Shown: positions 1-10,384 of the stretch, piece by piece
Position numbering within the stretch: the first letter of the stretch is position 1
Layout of the letters: the number at the start of each line of letters is the position of its first letter
Source of the DNA: Novosphingobium chloroacetimidivorans
GTDB taxonomy: Bacteria; Pseudomonadota; Alphaproteobacteria; Sphingomonadales; Sphingomonadaceae
Length of the DNA: 64,000 bases
NCBI RefSeq assembly: GCF_014204535.1
Contig: NZ_JACHLR010000008.1
Span: 1-64,000 of the forward strand
Direction: 5' to 3'
Position numbers and translations under genes: made by a program
The notes under the pieces: generated by a model
Told to the model about the DNA's origin: nothing
Databases searched by the model: none
The model's input: only the letters and a program-made list of their open reading frames with translations

Positions 1-1
1 C

Positions 2-70
2 AACCGCATCGCCGACCACCCCAACCGTCAAATCGACGATCTCTTGCCTTGGAACTACCGCGCCGCCTGA
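2..70 (+). CDS. tnpC: IS66-family transposase, C-terminal end (partial)
   Basis: A reading frame enters from the left edge and ends at the TGA at 68-70. Its last residues include RIADHPNRQIDDLLPWN, which matches the extreme C-terminus of IS66-family transposases (TnpC), just after the DDE domain. Only 22 residues are inside the window, so completeness of the gene cannot be judged. The element end follows 9 bases later, so the gene sits where an IS66 transposase should. The identification rests on this conserved tail alone. Confidence 0.8.
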   Translation, partial: NRIADHPNRQIDDLLPWNYRAA

Positions 71-78
71 GCAGAACC

Positions 79-95
79 GCTCACCGGACGCTTAC
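79..95. repeat. Right terminal inverted repeat of the IS66-type element
   Basis: GCTCACCGGACGCTTAC is the reverse complement of an end that begins GTAAGCG, the usual tip of IS66-family inverted repeats. It lies directly after the transposase stop codon. IS66 elements usually duplicate 8 bp of target, so 96-103 (GATCGAGA) would be the right copy; the left copy is outside the window. Confidence 0.65.
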
Positions 96-184
96 GATCG
101 AGACCATGTTCACCTTGCGGCACACGGCATTGATTATGGCCGTCTCCGCTGCGCCGGTCTCCCGCCGTCGTCATGCTGCGCGCT

Positions 185-1014
185 CAGCGAAGCCCCGCCC
201 GTATGGCCAAGTTTCTCGTCACGCCGACGACGCTTGACCCATTCGCTGACCACACGCAACGAGCCAGCAAAGCCACATGCCTTATCACCGCTACAGTTCG
301 GCGCCCACCCGGCATCCTGCAGCCCACTCGGCCTCGAGCGTTAGCGACCAGGCATCCAGCGAGCTCTGGCGGCAGCGGCAAGTATTATGACGCTGGCCGC
401 ATAGAACCTTCCGGATTGTCTGACGCGAAACGCTAGTGATGCGGGCCACGGCCTTGATCGGTACGCCTTGCGCGCTGAGGTTCTCAATGCGCCGGTTGAG
501 CGCCTCGCGCACCTCGGCGCCGTCCCACTGAATGCGTTCGGCACGGGTCAGGGTCGCCGGATTGACTGGGCCGCTGGGTCCAAGCGCTTGGCGCAAACTT
601 GGCATTTCGGAACGGACAGCCGCCACGAACGCTGCCGACGCGTTTTCGGACAGTTGCCAGCGATCGGCCACCTGCCGCGCCTGAGGTGCCGCTTCGGTGG
701 CGGCAGCACCATAGCCCAGCCCGCGATGCCGGCAGATGATCTCGACCTGTGGGTTGTTACGAAGCCTGGCCACTACGGTCTCACGCTGCCTGTCGGGCAA
801 AAGTTCGATGGCTTGGCGACGTTCGAGATCGACGACGATGCTGCCGTAGCTGTCCACGCCGCCAGGCGAAATCATCGATGCCGATCACCCGCGCCGCGGG
901 CGGGGTCTGTGCTGTCGGCTCTCCGCGTCGCAGAACACGCAGCATCGTGTCCCGGGACCATGGCACCGCCAGTCGTAGATACCGCGCGCGCAACGTGGGA
1001 GAGCGCCTCGGCAC
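185..1014 (-). pseudogene. ISL3-family transposase, frameshifted remnant
   Basis: Pieces of one ISL3-type transposase occur in order in different minus-strand frames. Near 880-1014 the text reads ARVIGIDDFAWRRGQ. After a frameshift near 870 it continues SYGSIVVDLERRQAIELLPD, and later VADRWQLSENASAAF. A stop at 291 interrupts the frame after WAAGCRVGAEL, and the expected continuation GSLRVVSEWVKRRRR follows in another frame down to about 190. The N-terminal zinc-finger region is missing. With at least two frameshifts and both ends eroded, this is a dead element. It lies beside the IS66 end, so the left edge looks like an insertion hot spot. Confidence 0.75.
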
Positions 1015-1379
1015 ACGGCAAGCCGAAATGGAAGCTAATCACAGGAGGCTTCAGCGCCAGCAGTGTCGCGACATGTCGGGATCCTCGGCATTGGGCACAC
1101 ACGTGGGTTCGATTGCTAGGCGCGGATTCGCACTCATCGCATTTGACCCAGGAATCAAAAGAGAAAATTTAAAGAGGTCTAAGCCGAGGCACCCGACCAG
1201 AAACATGGACATAAAGATCTTATCCCTCATGATGTTAGGCGCACAATTCGAATCCCACCCTCTCTGCCAGACGCTGCTTTCGTGATCCCGTGATCTAAAT
1301 ATAAGACTGTGGTTTGGATCCGATTGTGTAGACGTGTGTCGGGCGGCGAAGGTCGGCGGCATGATCGCATAATAGTGCG

Positions 1380-1778
1380 TCAACGGCACGCGTTGAGCTG
1401 CTGCTGTATCGCAAGAGCGTCGAGGAGAAAGTTTTGCTCGATGAAGCGGCCGTCCCGTATTTTGTGGAACACGTGTTCGACGTATTCGACAGTCGCTCCG
1501 CTCGGAGGTGACCCGAGCCATTCTTTGACAGGGGTGCCCTTATTAAAGAAGCGAGCTGCGACCCGATCGCCGTCGATTGCAAGATCCTGAGGACGCCAGA
1601 TCAAATCAGGAACCGCTTCGACGTGACCTTCGAGCACTGTAACCATTTGCTCCCGGGTCATCGGCTGTCCGTTTACGATCATGTCGTCATGCATGAACTC
1701 GCTGAGGTGCTCAAAGTCATGCGAATTAAGCGCGGCGATGTAGCGTTCAAATAAATCGCGCAGAACGACTTCTTTCAT
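1380..1778 (-). CDS. SnoaL/NTF2-like fold protein
   Basis: The 132-residue product begins MKEVVLRDLFERYIAALNS and has the pattern of SnoaL-like (ester-cyclase/NTF2-fold) proteins. An N-terminal helix is followed by HDDMIVNGQPMTREQMV and by strands around VAARFFNKG and VEYVEHVFHKIRDGRF. I chose the ATG at 1778 because AGAGGAAA lies just upstream; a longer frame to 1856 lacks such a site. It is downstream of the pqq-pip operon on the same strand, 145 bases beyond pip. The fold covers many activities, so no substrate can be named. Confidence 0.65.
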   Translation of the reverse strand: MKEVVLRDLFERYIAALNSHDFEHLSEFMHDDMIVNGQPMTREQMVTVLEGHVEAVPDLIWRPQDLAIDGDRVAARFFNKGTPVKEWLGSPPSGATVEYVEHVFHKIRDGRFIEQNFLLDALAIQQQLNACR

Positions 1779-1923
1779 CGGCTTTTCCTCTCGATTGGTG
1801 AGTTCATGTGTGCCAGTCACGTCGAGTGCAGCTGGAGAAACATGGTCGAATAACATTCATTCCGCCGCGAGAGGGTGGATTGAGGCAACGAGGTTCATCG
1901 CTAGCCGCGATGCCGAATAGCAC

Positions 1924-3972
<2,049 letters not shown>

Positions 3973-3976
<4 letters not shown>

Positions 3977-4245
3977 AGTTCCAGCGCTCCGCGTAGTGAC
4001 AGGTCTTCCAGCGCTGCTGCCGTGTCCCGAACAATGAGCTCACGCGGTGCGTCGAACCGCGAAGCGAGATCGTCGGCAATCAACGCGATTGAGCGCTCGC
4101 CATCCACCAACTTCAGAATTTCCACTGCAACTTCATCAGGCATGTACAGCTTCTCGGGCGCTAGAAGCACCCAAGCCCTGCGAATCTGGTCGTACCGGAA
4201 CCGGACGCCCCGACGGAAGCGCGGAACGCGAGACTCACCGATCAT
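3973..4245 (-). CDS. pqqD: PqqD, PqqA-binding peptide chaperone
   Basis: PqqD binds the PqqA precursor and presents it to PqqE. The 90-residue product starts MIGESRVPRFRRGVRFRYDQ and contains the RiPP-recognition-element pattern of the family: RRAWVLLAPEKLY, then DEVAVEILKLVDGERSI, and a helical C-terminus. The ATG at 4245 overlaps the pqqC stop codon (ATGA), which fixes the start; the frame remains open further upstream, but that part is antisense-like noise inside pqqC. It couples to pqqE by another ATGA overlap. Confidence 0.95.
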
Positions 4246-4976
4246 GCGGCGTCCGGTACGAATGCGCCGGGCGGCACAAAGCCGGGAGCGACATAGGCAT
4301 AGTATAGGCCGTTCAGCTGAGACCATAGCACGTCGCATTTGAACCGGAGCGCCGCTAGCACCGCCGCTTGCTTCTCTAAGGTGACTGCCTCCGACCTGAC
4401 ATAGGCGAGGGCCCAAGCGCTGTCCTGCGGCGCCTGGGTGAGCCGGGGCGTAAAATAGGCCAGTGTCTCGCGAGTTATGAAGTCGTAGTGCTTCAACATG
4501 CCCGAGACACGCTCTGCGATGATTGCCGGCGCGAACAACTCCGTGAGCGAAGATGCGATCGCTTCCAGCAGCGTGCGATCCCGAACGAAATGGACATAAG
4601 CGCCCACGGCAAAGCGCGTCTCGGGGAGAATGCCGCCAGCGCTTTCCACCAAGGCCCTATCGAGCCCAAGCCCTTCTGCCAGCTTCAGCCAGCGTTCTAT
4701 GCCTCCCGGCGTGTCGCCATCACCGTCATGGTCCTCGATGCGGCGACGCCACTCACGGCGTTGCGCAGTAGAGGGAAGACGCGCCATCAGCATCGCATCC
4801 TTGGTTGGTATGCTTGCCTGGTAATAGTAGCGGTTGAGCGCCCACGCCTGTACCTGACCGCGGGTGAGTTTACCGGAGTGGAGCAGCTGATGGAAAGGGT
4901 GGAGGCTGTGATACCGTTCAGCGCCGATCGCGCGGAGCGCGGCTTCTAGCCCGTCAGGGGACATCACCGCACTCAA
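4242..4976 (-). CDS. pqqC: PqqC, pyrroloquinoline-quinone synthase
   Basis: PqqC is the cofactor-free oxidase that performs the final ring closure and eight-electron oxidation giving PQQ. The 244-residue product shows the family's helical-bundle signature: RYHSLHPFHQLLHSGKL, WALNRYYYQASIPTKDA, RRIEDHDGDGDTPGGIERW, and HYDFITRETLAYFTPRL. Two starts are possible. A TTG at 4976 overlaps the pqqB stop; an ATG at 4964 lies 9 bp downstream of it and would give 240 residues. Both keep the whole domain. It lies between pqqB and pqqD in a tightly packed operon. Confidence 0.95.
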   Translation of the reverse strand: MSAVMSPDGLEAALRAIGAERYHSLHPFHQLLHSGKLTRGQVQAWALNRYYYQASIPTKDAMLMARLPSTAQRREWRRRIEDHDGDGDTPGGIERWLKLAEGLGLDRALVESAGGILPETRFAVGAYVHFVRDRTLLEAIASSLTELFAPAIIAERVSGMLKHYDFITRETLAYFTPRLTQAPQDSAWALAYVRSEAVTLEKQAAVLAALRFKCDVLWSQLNGLYYAYVAPGFVPPGAFVPDAA

Positions 4977-5872
4977 AGCGAAAACTCCATGCCGTCCTCG
5001 GCGATGATCCAGCCAGCAGCCTCCGCTTCGGCTCTCTCGGGCGAGTCCGCCAGCAGGACAGGGTTCGAGTTGTTCATGTGAATGATAATCTTGCGGCGCA
5101 CCGTGATCGATTGGAATGCAGCCAGCGTGCCATCGGGCCCGGAGAGACTCATATGCCCCATCCTTCGGCCCGTTTTGCTACCGAGCTTCGCGGCGACCAT
5201 CTCATCGTCGCGCCAGAGCGTGCCGTCGAAGAACACCATGTCCGCGCCGTTCAGCCGCGAGGCTAGCTCGTTCGTCATGGCTGCACAGCCGGGGATATAG
5301 AAGAGCCGATGCCGCCCGTCCGACACCAGCACGCCAACGGTCGTTTCGTCGACCTGGATGGTCGGCATCGTACCCGCCTCCTCCAAGAAGAGCGGCACCT
5401 TCCCCGGGACGGCAAACAGCTCGAGGGTGCAGCCGTACGCGGTTGCTGGAGCGTTCGGCTCCAACGCCTGCCTTGCCACGATGTCCCGACCAAGTACGTC
5501 GAAGATCGGGTTGGCATCGAGAAATCCGTGGACGCGCGGTGTCGCAAGAAGGGTGAATGCGTGGCGCTCTCTCAATGTCAGGAGGCCGGCAATCGCGTCC
5601 ACATCGCCGCCAGACAGGACAACTGCAGCGATTGGGCTGGAGCGCATTCCGTCGCGAGGGTGCAGCTTTGGCGTGCGGTTGAGTTGCTCGCGAAGGTCTG
5701 GCGACGCGTTGAGAAGGATCCACTGATTGCCGTCCGCGCTGATGGCGAGGCCGGCCTGGGTCCTGGGGAGCGCTGCAGGATCGCCAGCGCGGGCGCGGCG
5801 GCAACCGGGAGCATCGGAATTCCACTGGGGGAATCCTCCGCCGGCAGCGGACCCCAGGATCAAAACCTGCAC
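4973..5872 (-). CDS. pqqB: PqqB, metallo-beta-lactamase-fold PQQ biosynthesis protein
   Basis: PqqB has a metallo-hydrolase fold and is thought to hydroxylate the cross-linked Glu-Tyr dipeptide before PqqC acts. The product (299 residues) opens with QVLILGSAAGGGFPQWN and contains CxxAxAGDPAALPRTQAGLAIS, DVDAIAGLLTLRE, FFDGTLWRDDEM and IHMNNSNPVL, all in the usual order. The start is a GTG at 5872, preceded by the pqqA stop at 5880. The gene ends overlapping the potential TTG start of pqqC. It looks complete. Confidence 0.95.
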   Translation of the reverse strand: MQVLILGSAAGGGFPQWNSDAPGCRRARAGDPAALPRTQAGLAISADGNQWILLNASPDLREQLNRTPKLHPRDGMRSSPIAAVVLSGGDVDAIAGLLTLRERHAFTLLATPRVHGFLDANPIFDVLGRDIVARQALEPNAPATAYGCTLELFAVPGKVPLFLEEAGTMPTIQVDETTVGVLVSDGRHRLFYIPGCAAMTNELASRLNGADMVFFDGTLWRDDEMVAAKLGSKTGRRMGHMSLSGPDGTLAAFQSITVRRKIIIHMNNSNPVLLADSPERAEAEAAGWIIAEDGMEFSL

Positions 5873-5879
5873 TGATAAC

Positions 5880-5963
5880 TCAGGCGTTGAGCTCGGCAGA
5901 GGCGTAGCAGTTGATTTCCGCGCCCAACGCTACTTCGACGATCTTGGGGGTGTTCCAGGTCAT
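5880..5963 (-). CDS. pqqA: PqqA, precursor peptide of PQQ
   Basis: A 27-residue peptide starting MTWNTPKIVEVALGAEINCY. It carries the conserved E-x-x-x-Y pair (Glu16 and Tyr20 in GAEINCYASAE) that PqqE cross-links and from which PQQ is carved. GGAG lies 9 bp before the ATG. It is the first gene of the pqqABCDE-pip operon, 7 bp before pqqB. Its length and core motif are typical, so the call is secure despite the small size. Confidence 0.95.
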   Translation of the reverse strand: MTWNTPKIVEVALGAEINCYASAELNA

Positions 5964-6062
5964 GAGCTTGCTCCATTGGTGTTGCTGGCGCGAGATAGTG
6001 CCACTGCCATCCCACAGAATGTGGCAGCAGCTGGGGGGTGATCACTCGCACGCTGACAATGA

Positions 6063-6096
6063 CACCTCGTAAGGTGCGGCGGTAGCGCCGCTACCG
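6063..6096. promoter_or_regulatory. Palindromes upstream of pqqA
   Basis: Two short perfect inverted repeats lie about 100-130 bp before the pqqA start. One is CACCT-CGTA-AGGTG at 6063-6076; the other is CGGTAGCG-C-CGCTACCG at 6080-6096. The second has 8-bp arms around one base, suitable for a dimeric regulator or an RNA hairpin. No gene overlaps them. A regulatory role for pqq is inference from position. Confidence 0.4.
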
Positions 6097-6547
6097 TATA
6101 CTCTCTGTCACAGGTGGCGGAACGCTGGGCGGATAGCACGTGTCGCATTCGCGCCTCATCTCTGCTGGTGAGCCTCAGACTTTCACCATGGCGGATAGTG
6201 ACCGAAGCCGAGGGTCCTCATTGGAAGGGCACAGGCTTCGTTGCCGCGCTTGTTCGTCCCGAAACAGGAGGAACGGTAGTAATCGTTCCCCGGGGGGATG
6301 GCTGACGCTCGGGGGGGGGGGGCGCCCTTTGCGACCGCGCTTAAGACCTGTTGGTCCGTCGCTATCGTGAATCGGCGTGGGAGCGCGCCGAGCGAAAATC
6401 TGCCGTCAGGCTCAGTCTGTTCGATCCTCAGCAGTTTATCCGCGAGACCGGCACCGCACGATCCATTCGCGCGGTGGTCGCGACGACGAGCTTCAGGTTC
6501 TGAGCTGTTGGGCGGTCACCCTTACGGTCGCGAAGCTTGAGCTCGGA
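6097..6547. other. Intergenic stretch without convincing gene
   Basis: I see no protein-like frame between the pqqA upstream palindromes and the lactonase-like gene. Short frames here lack family motifs and normal codon bias. The only notable item is a run of 12 G at 6311-6322, a likely slippage site or a place for sequencing error. Confidence 0.5.
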
Positions 6548-7528
6548 TCAGTAGGAGGGGAGAGTGATCGCGTAAGCTTTGAATGGAGCAGGATCGGTCT
6601 CTGGCTTGTCGCGCAGAGAGAGCTTCGATTCGAGCGCCCAGAGTGTGTTTCCTACAATCGTCACACCAGCGGGCCCGACCAGTCCCGAGCGGAGTGTCTG
6701 CACGGCGACGGTGTCGCCCTTGATGGTCAGCAGGTCGATGGTTCCCCCACCTTCAGCCAAGACCAACTGGGTCGCATTCAGGCGGCGCATCCCGTCTGGT
6801 CGTGTCAGCAGGCGCGATGTTTTCAAAACCACCGGCATGCCCGCAGACCCATCGGCCTTCAGCTCGATGCGCATAAGCTTTCCGGAAGTGAAGCTGTTCA
6901 CGAACAGCAGACGGTCCTGAAAGGCGAGACCGTCGGCACCCTCAAGGTCGTTCGACCTCGACCATTCGGTTAGCTCCTGGCTGTCGGCAGCCAGGCGCAG
7001 GATGCGCCCGCCGGCAGTATCGGCGACATATGCGGCCTTGTCCGGCCCGATAGCGATATCGTTGCATAGTCCGCTGCCGCCGGGCAGCGGATGTTTGCTG
7101 CGGAAGGCGCCAGTCTTGAGATCGTATCTGAAGACCGCCGGCTTGGCTGTAACCTGTCTCGGGGCCGCAGGGTCGAGGCGCGAAGAGCAGACCCAAAGAA
7201 TGTTGGAGGCTTCGTCGGCCAAAACTCCGAACGTGTCGAGAAGACCGTTGTCACCCGCCGCTATCCATTGCGTCGCAACTGCGGCTCCTGGCACCGCCCT
7301 GAAGATTCCACCTGACCCGACCGAGCCGGTGATGATGGTTCCGTCTTCGGTCGAGGTAATGTTCTCAGGAAAGGATTTCGGGCCGTCGATGACTATCTCG
7401 GAGCGCGAGGGTCCGGGCTGCGCAGCGCAACTGGAGGCTCCGGCGGCGATTGCGGCCGCCATGAGCGAGACAAATGCAATCTGACGTCTCGCGTGCTGGA
7501 CGCTCATGATGTGAGGCGAGCAGATCAT
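6548..7528 (-). CDS. SMP-30/gluconolactonase-like beta-propeller protein, exported
   Basis: The 326-residue product starts with a basic, hydrophobic export signal (residues about 14-36) ending near ASSCAAQ, possibly a lipoprotein signal but with a poor lipobox. The rest is a six-bladed propeller of the SMP-30/gluconolactonase type: ENITSTEDGTIITGSVGSGGIFR, GLCNDIAIGPDKAAYVADTAGGRILR, EGADGLAFQDRLLFVNSF, RPDGMRRL and VGPAGVTIVGNTLWALES. The ATG at 7528 overlaps the stop of the dioxygenase-like gene (ATGA); an ATG at 7507 is an alternative. Family members hydrolyse lactones. In an operon with a PQQ-dependent dehydrogenase, a periplasmic lactonase acting on the oxidised product is a reasonable guess. 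Confidence 0.7.
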   Translation of the reverse strand: MICSPHIMSVQHARRQIAFVSLMAAAIAAGASSCAAQPGPSRSEIVIDGPKSFPENITSTEDGTIITGSVGSGGIFRAVPGAAVATQWIAAGDNGLLDTFGVLADEASNILWVCSSRLDPAAPRQVTAKPAVFRYDLKTGAFRSKHPLPGGSGLCNDIAIGPDKAAYVADTAGGRILRLAADSQELTEWSRSNDLEGADGLAFQDRLLFVNSFTSGKLMRIELKADGSAGMPVVLKTSRLLTRPDGMRRLNATQLVLAEGGGTIDLLTIKGDTVAVQTLRSGLVGPAGVTIVGNTLWALESKLSLRDKPETDPAPFKAYAITLPSY

Positions 7529-8361
7529 AGATCGTTTCGTTCGTGAGGGGGTTCGCCGAAGCGAAAGCTCGAAACCGATAGGCCCCCGAAGAAATCCGAT
7601 TGGTGGTAGCTAAGGGATGCAGGTTCGGCGCCCGCCGCTCCGGCCACGACCATCAGCGGCAGGAGGTGATCCTCGCGGGGATGTACCGCGCGGGCAGAGG
7701 GAGCCCCAGTCCATTGTAGCAGTCGCCTCTCGCGCTCGTGAGGCGGCGTGTCGAGCATCGTTTCCCGCAACCACGCGTCAAACTGTCGGGAAGGTTCGTG
7801 CCCGGCTCCCGTCTGCATAGCTTGCAGATTATGGTAACTGAGCCCGCTGCCAATGATCAGAACACCCTCGTCTCGCAAGGGGGCAAGAGCCTTACCAGCG
7901 GCGATATGCAGGGCCGGGTCGAAGCTGGCATGTAGTGAAACCTGGACGACACGAACATCCTCCTCGGGATAGAGGGGCTTCATGATGCTGAAGGTGCCGT
8001 GATCGAAGCCGCGCTGAGGATCGAGATCGGTAGGGAGCCCTTGAGCCGCCAACAACCCGGCCGCCCGCTCGGCCAGTGCTGGCGAGCCGGGGGAGCGGTA
8101 TGCGATTTCGTAGAGGTGGGGAGGAAAACCGTAGTAATCGTATTCCATGCCCGGTCGCGCGGCAGTCGAAAGGGTAAACGCTTCCTTTTCCCAGTGGCCC
8201 GACACCACCAGCACAGCCTTCGGAATGTTGTCGAGTTCAGCGCGCATCCGAACGAGTGAGCCCTCGAGCTCAGCGAAATGCCGCCGAAACTCGCCGTCCA
8301 TGTAGGGCCAAGGGCCGCCGCCATGGCTCACGAAGTACGTTGGGAGAGGTTGGTTCGTCAC
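7525..8361 (-). CDS. DODA-type extradiol ring-opening dioxygenase (LigB/YgiD family)
   Basis: The protein has the LigB-superfamily fold used by DOPA-4,5-dioxygenases and YgiD. Metal-ligand regions are visible: TYFVSHGGGPWPY near the N-terminus, VVSGHWEKEAF, GFDHGTFSIMKPLYPE, IIGSGLSYHNLQ, and HPREDHLLPLMVVAGAAG. I prefer the GTG at 8361 (278 residues, near the usual 260-270); the frame stays open to 8460 but the extra residues are not family-like. It is 135 bp downstream of the PQQ dehydrogenase and overlaps the lactonase-like gene by 4 bp. Its aromatic substrate is unknown. Confidence 0.85.
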   Translation of the reverse strand: MTNQPLPTYFVSHGGGPWPYMDGEFRRHFAELEGSLVRMRAELDNIPKAVLVVSGHWEKEAFTLSTAARPGMEYDYYGFPPHLYEIAYRSPGSPALAERAAGLLAAQGLPTDLDPQRGFDHGTFSIMKPLYPEEDVRVVQVSLHASFDPALHIAAGKALAPLRDEGVLIIGSGLSYHNLQAMQTGAGHEPSRQFDAWLRETMLDTPPHERERRLLQWTGAPSARAVHPREDHLLPLMVVAGAAGAEPASLSYHQSDFFGGLSVSSFRFGEPPHERNDL

Positions 8362-8496
8362 GATGAGATCCTGAGGCTCGTTACTGGGCTTCGATAGTAT
8401 GCAGGAAAACGGCCCACCGTCCGAATTCTTGGATGGTCGAGGTGGGTTGCAGTGGAGCATCCGCCTCGGCCACGTGAACGGTGGGCGTACCGCGCG

Positions 8497-10230
8497 CTAC
8501 TTCAAGCCGTAGACAACGATGCTGGTGCGCGTGACAGGTGCGGGCCAGGCTCCGCCGCCGTTTCCGATTGCCGCTGCTACAAGCTGCTTGTCTCCGACGC
8601 GGTAGGTGATGATGCCGCCGCCGATCGGCTGTCCGACCTGCTCGTTCCAAAGCTTCCTGCCGCTGGTGGCATCCACGGCGAAAAAGTTGCCGGCCAGGTC
8701 AGAGGCGAAGACAAGTCCGCCGGCAGTGGGGGTGACCCCGCCGAGAACCGGCTTCGGTGCCTCAAGCTTCCAACGCACGGCACCAGTGTCCGCGTCGTAG
8801 GCGGTAAGCCAGCCGCGAGCAGTCGACCACGGCATCATCGCCTCGGTCATAGGCTCCTTGATGCCGAGCCAGATGTCGCCGGTTTTTGGCACAGGTGCGT
8901 CCTTGGGCGTCAGCGTCACGCGTGAACACCAATCCACCGCACCCACGAATATCGTATTGAGCTTGGGACTGAAGGCCGCGCCATTCCACTCATTCCCGCC
9001 GAACATACCCGGGCAGAATTCCGTGGCTCGCTCGCGCGACAGCGGCACATCCACATTCTTGCGGGTTGTTGTTGGCTGGCCGTAGAGGAGCGGGAGACCT
9101 GATTGCAGATCGCCGCGATCGAGCACTGACAGCATGCCATCCTTGTTCGCAGAGGCGACAACGCGCTTGCCCCCAGCGGTCGTGAACAGCGCCGGGGGGC
9201 CGCTCAGACCCCAGTCGTGGTAATCCTGCTTCACGACCTGGTTGTGGGCGATACGCCGGCCGGTCTTCCCGCCGATGGCAATGACTGAATTGACGTAAAG
9301 GTTATCACCCTGCCGGAGCTCGCCGTCGAAGTCCGGAGCGGGATTGCCTGTCGGAACGTAGACGACGCCGGCCGCTTCGTCATAGGTGAGCGAAGTCCAA
9401 ATCCCACCGCCAGACAGAGGGTTACCTTTCGGCATCTTCCAGGTTGCACGGATCTCGGGGGTGTCGGGCACGACCTCGAAACGCCAGAGCATCTTGCCGG
9501 TCTTCGCATCGAACGCGTAGGCGTGGCCGGTCACATTCGCGCGGTCGCCGCCGGCATTGCCGATGAACACCTTACCATCAGCGGCGATCGGCGCCATCGG
9601 GATGCTGACCCCGGGCCCGGCGTCAGGGATCTGAACATCCCAGAGCGTGCGGCCGTCCTTCGGAGAGATCGCGAGGACGTGACCCTCCATCGTTCCGCGG
9701 AACAGGACACCGTCGTGGTACGCGAAACCGCGGTTAGCGGTGATGACACCTTCTCCAGTCGGCACCGGATGCGTGATGTGCCAGCGTTCCTTGCAGGTCC
9801 CGGCATCAACTGCGAACGAACCGCCGGGGGTGGTGAAGTAGAGGACCCCATCGATCGCGAGCGGGCCGGTTTGAAAAGATGACGGCTCGGACAGGGCATA
9901 CTCGCACTTGCGGACGAGCGATGCGACGTTTTCCCGGGTGATATCAGCGAGAGGCGAAAATCTGTCCCCGGCCAAGGTCCGGTTGTACGACGCCCAGTTC
10001 CCATCGGATGCTGCACCCGGGTTGTCTTGGGTGGCGGCGCAAGCGGTCATTGCGAACGACGAAAGCGTAAGAGTGGCAAGGTAGCGGAAACCGCGACGCA
10101 GGTTCGCGGGCCTTTTCGGATCGAGCATCAAAGCAATGCTCGACAGCATGGAACTGGTCTGCGGGCCTCGACGTGTATCGACAGCGGTAACTTGTGTCTG
10201 AGGTTCAGTGATGACGATGTTGTGGCGCAT
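8497..10230 (-). CDS. PQQ-dependent (quinoprotein) dehydrogenase, exported
   Basis: An eight-bladed quinoprotein propeller of about 577 residues with an N-terminal signal. The hydrophobic stretch YLATLTLSSFAMTACAA includes a possible lipobox Cys. Tryptophan-docking repeats are visible, such as GRTLWDVQIPD, GKMLWRFEVVPD and SGRKLWNEQVGQP. The GDNLYVNSVIA segment aligns with the active-site GDN region of methanol/alcohol dehydrogenases, and NKDGMLSVLDR is typical. No heme c domain is attached and I see no adjacent cytochrome gene. AAGGGGG before the ATG at 10230 sets the start; later Mets near 10149 are possible. It is the likely consumer of the PQQ made by the neighbouring operon. Confidence 0.88.
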   Translation of the reverse strand: MRHNIVITEPQTQVTAVDTRRGPQTSSMLSSIALMLDPKRPANLRRGFRYLATLTLSSFAMTACAATQDNPGAASDGNWASYNRTLAGDRFSPLADITRENVASLVRKCEYALSEPSSFQTGPLAIDGVLYFTTPGGSFAVDAGTCKERWHITHPVPTGEGVITANRGFAYHDGVLFRGTMEGHVLAISPKDGRTLWDVQIPDAGPGVSIPMAPIAADGKVFIGNAGGDRANVTGHAYAFDAKTGKMLWRFEVVPDTPEIRATWKMPKGNPLSGGGIWTSLTYDEAAGVVYVPTGNPAPDFDGELRQGDNLYVNSVIAIGGKTGRRIAHNQVVKQDYHDWGLSGPPALFTTAGGKRVVASANKDGMLSVLDRGDLQSGLPLLYGQPTTTRKNVDVPLSRERATEFCPGMFGGNEWNGAAFSPKLNTIFVGAVDWCSRVTLTPKDAPVPKTGDIWLGIKEPMTEAMMPWSTARGWLTAYDADTGAVRWKLEAPKPVLGGVTPTAGGLVFASDLAGNFFAVDATSGRKLWNEQVGQPIGGGIITYRVGDKQLVAAAIGNGGGAWPAPVTRTSIVVYGLK

Positions 10231-10384
10231 GGGAGCCCCCTTTCGACTGCGCACGCTATCGTCGATGAGCGCCTTTCTGTAGTCGCGGCAGACAGTCAAC
10301 TGTGTCGCAAAAACAGAGACGCGCGGCATTGAGAAGCATCATTCGTGTGGGTCTGCCAAACCTCATCCACGCTCGCCTCGGCTG

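Noticed and set aside
8409..8488. GCCCACCGT and ACGGTGGGC as a terminator between the PQQ dehydrogenase and dioxygenase genes
   Set aside because: The arms pair well but are about 60 bases apart with no T-run, too wide for a normal intrinsic terminator.
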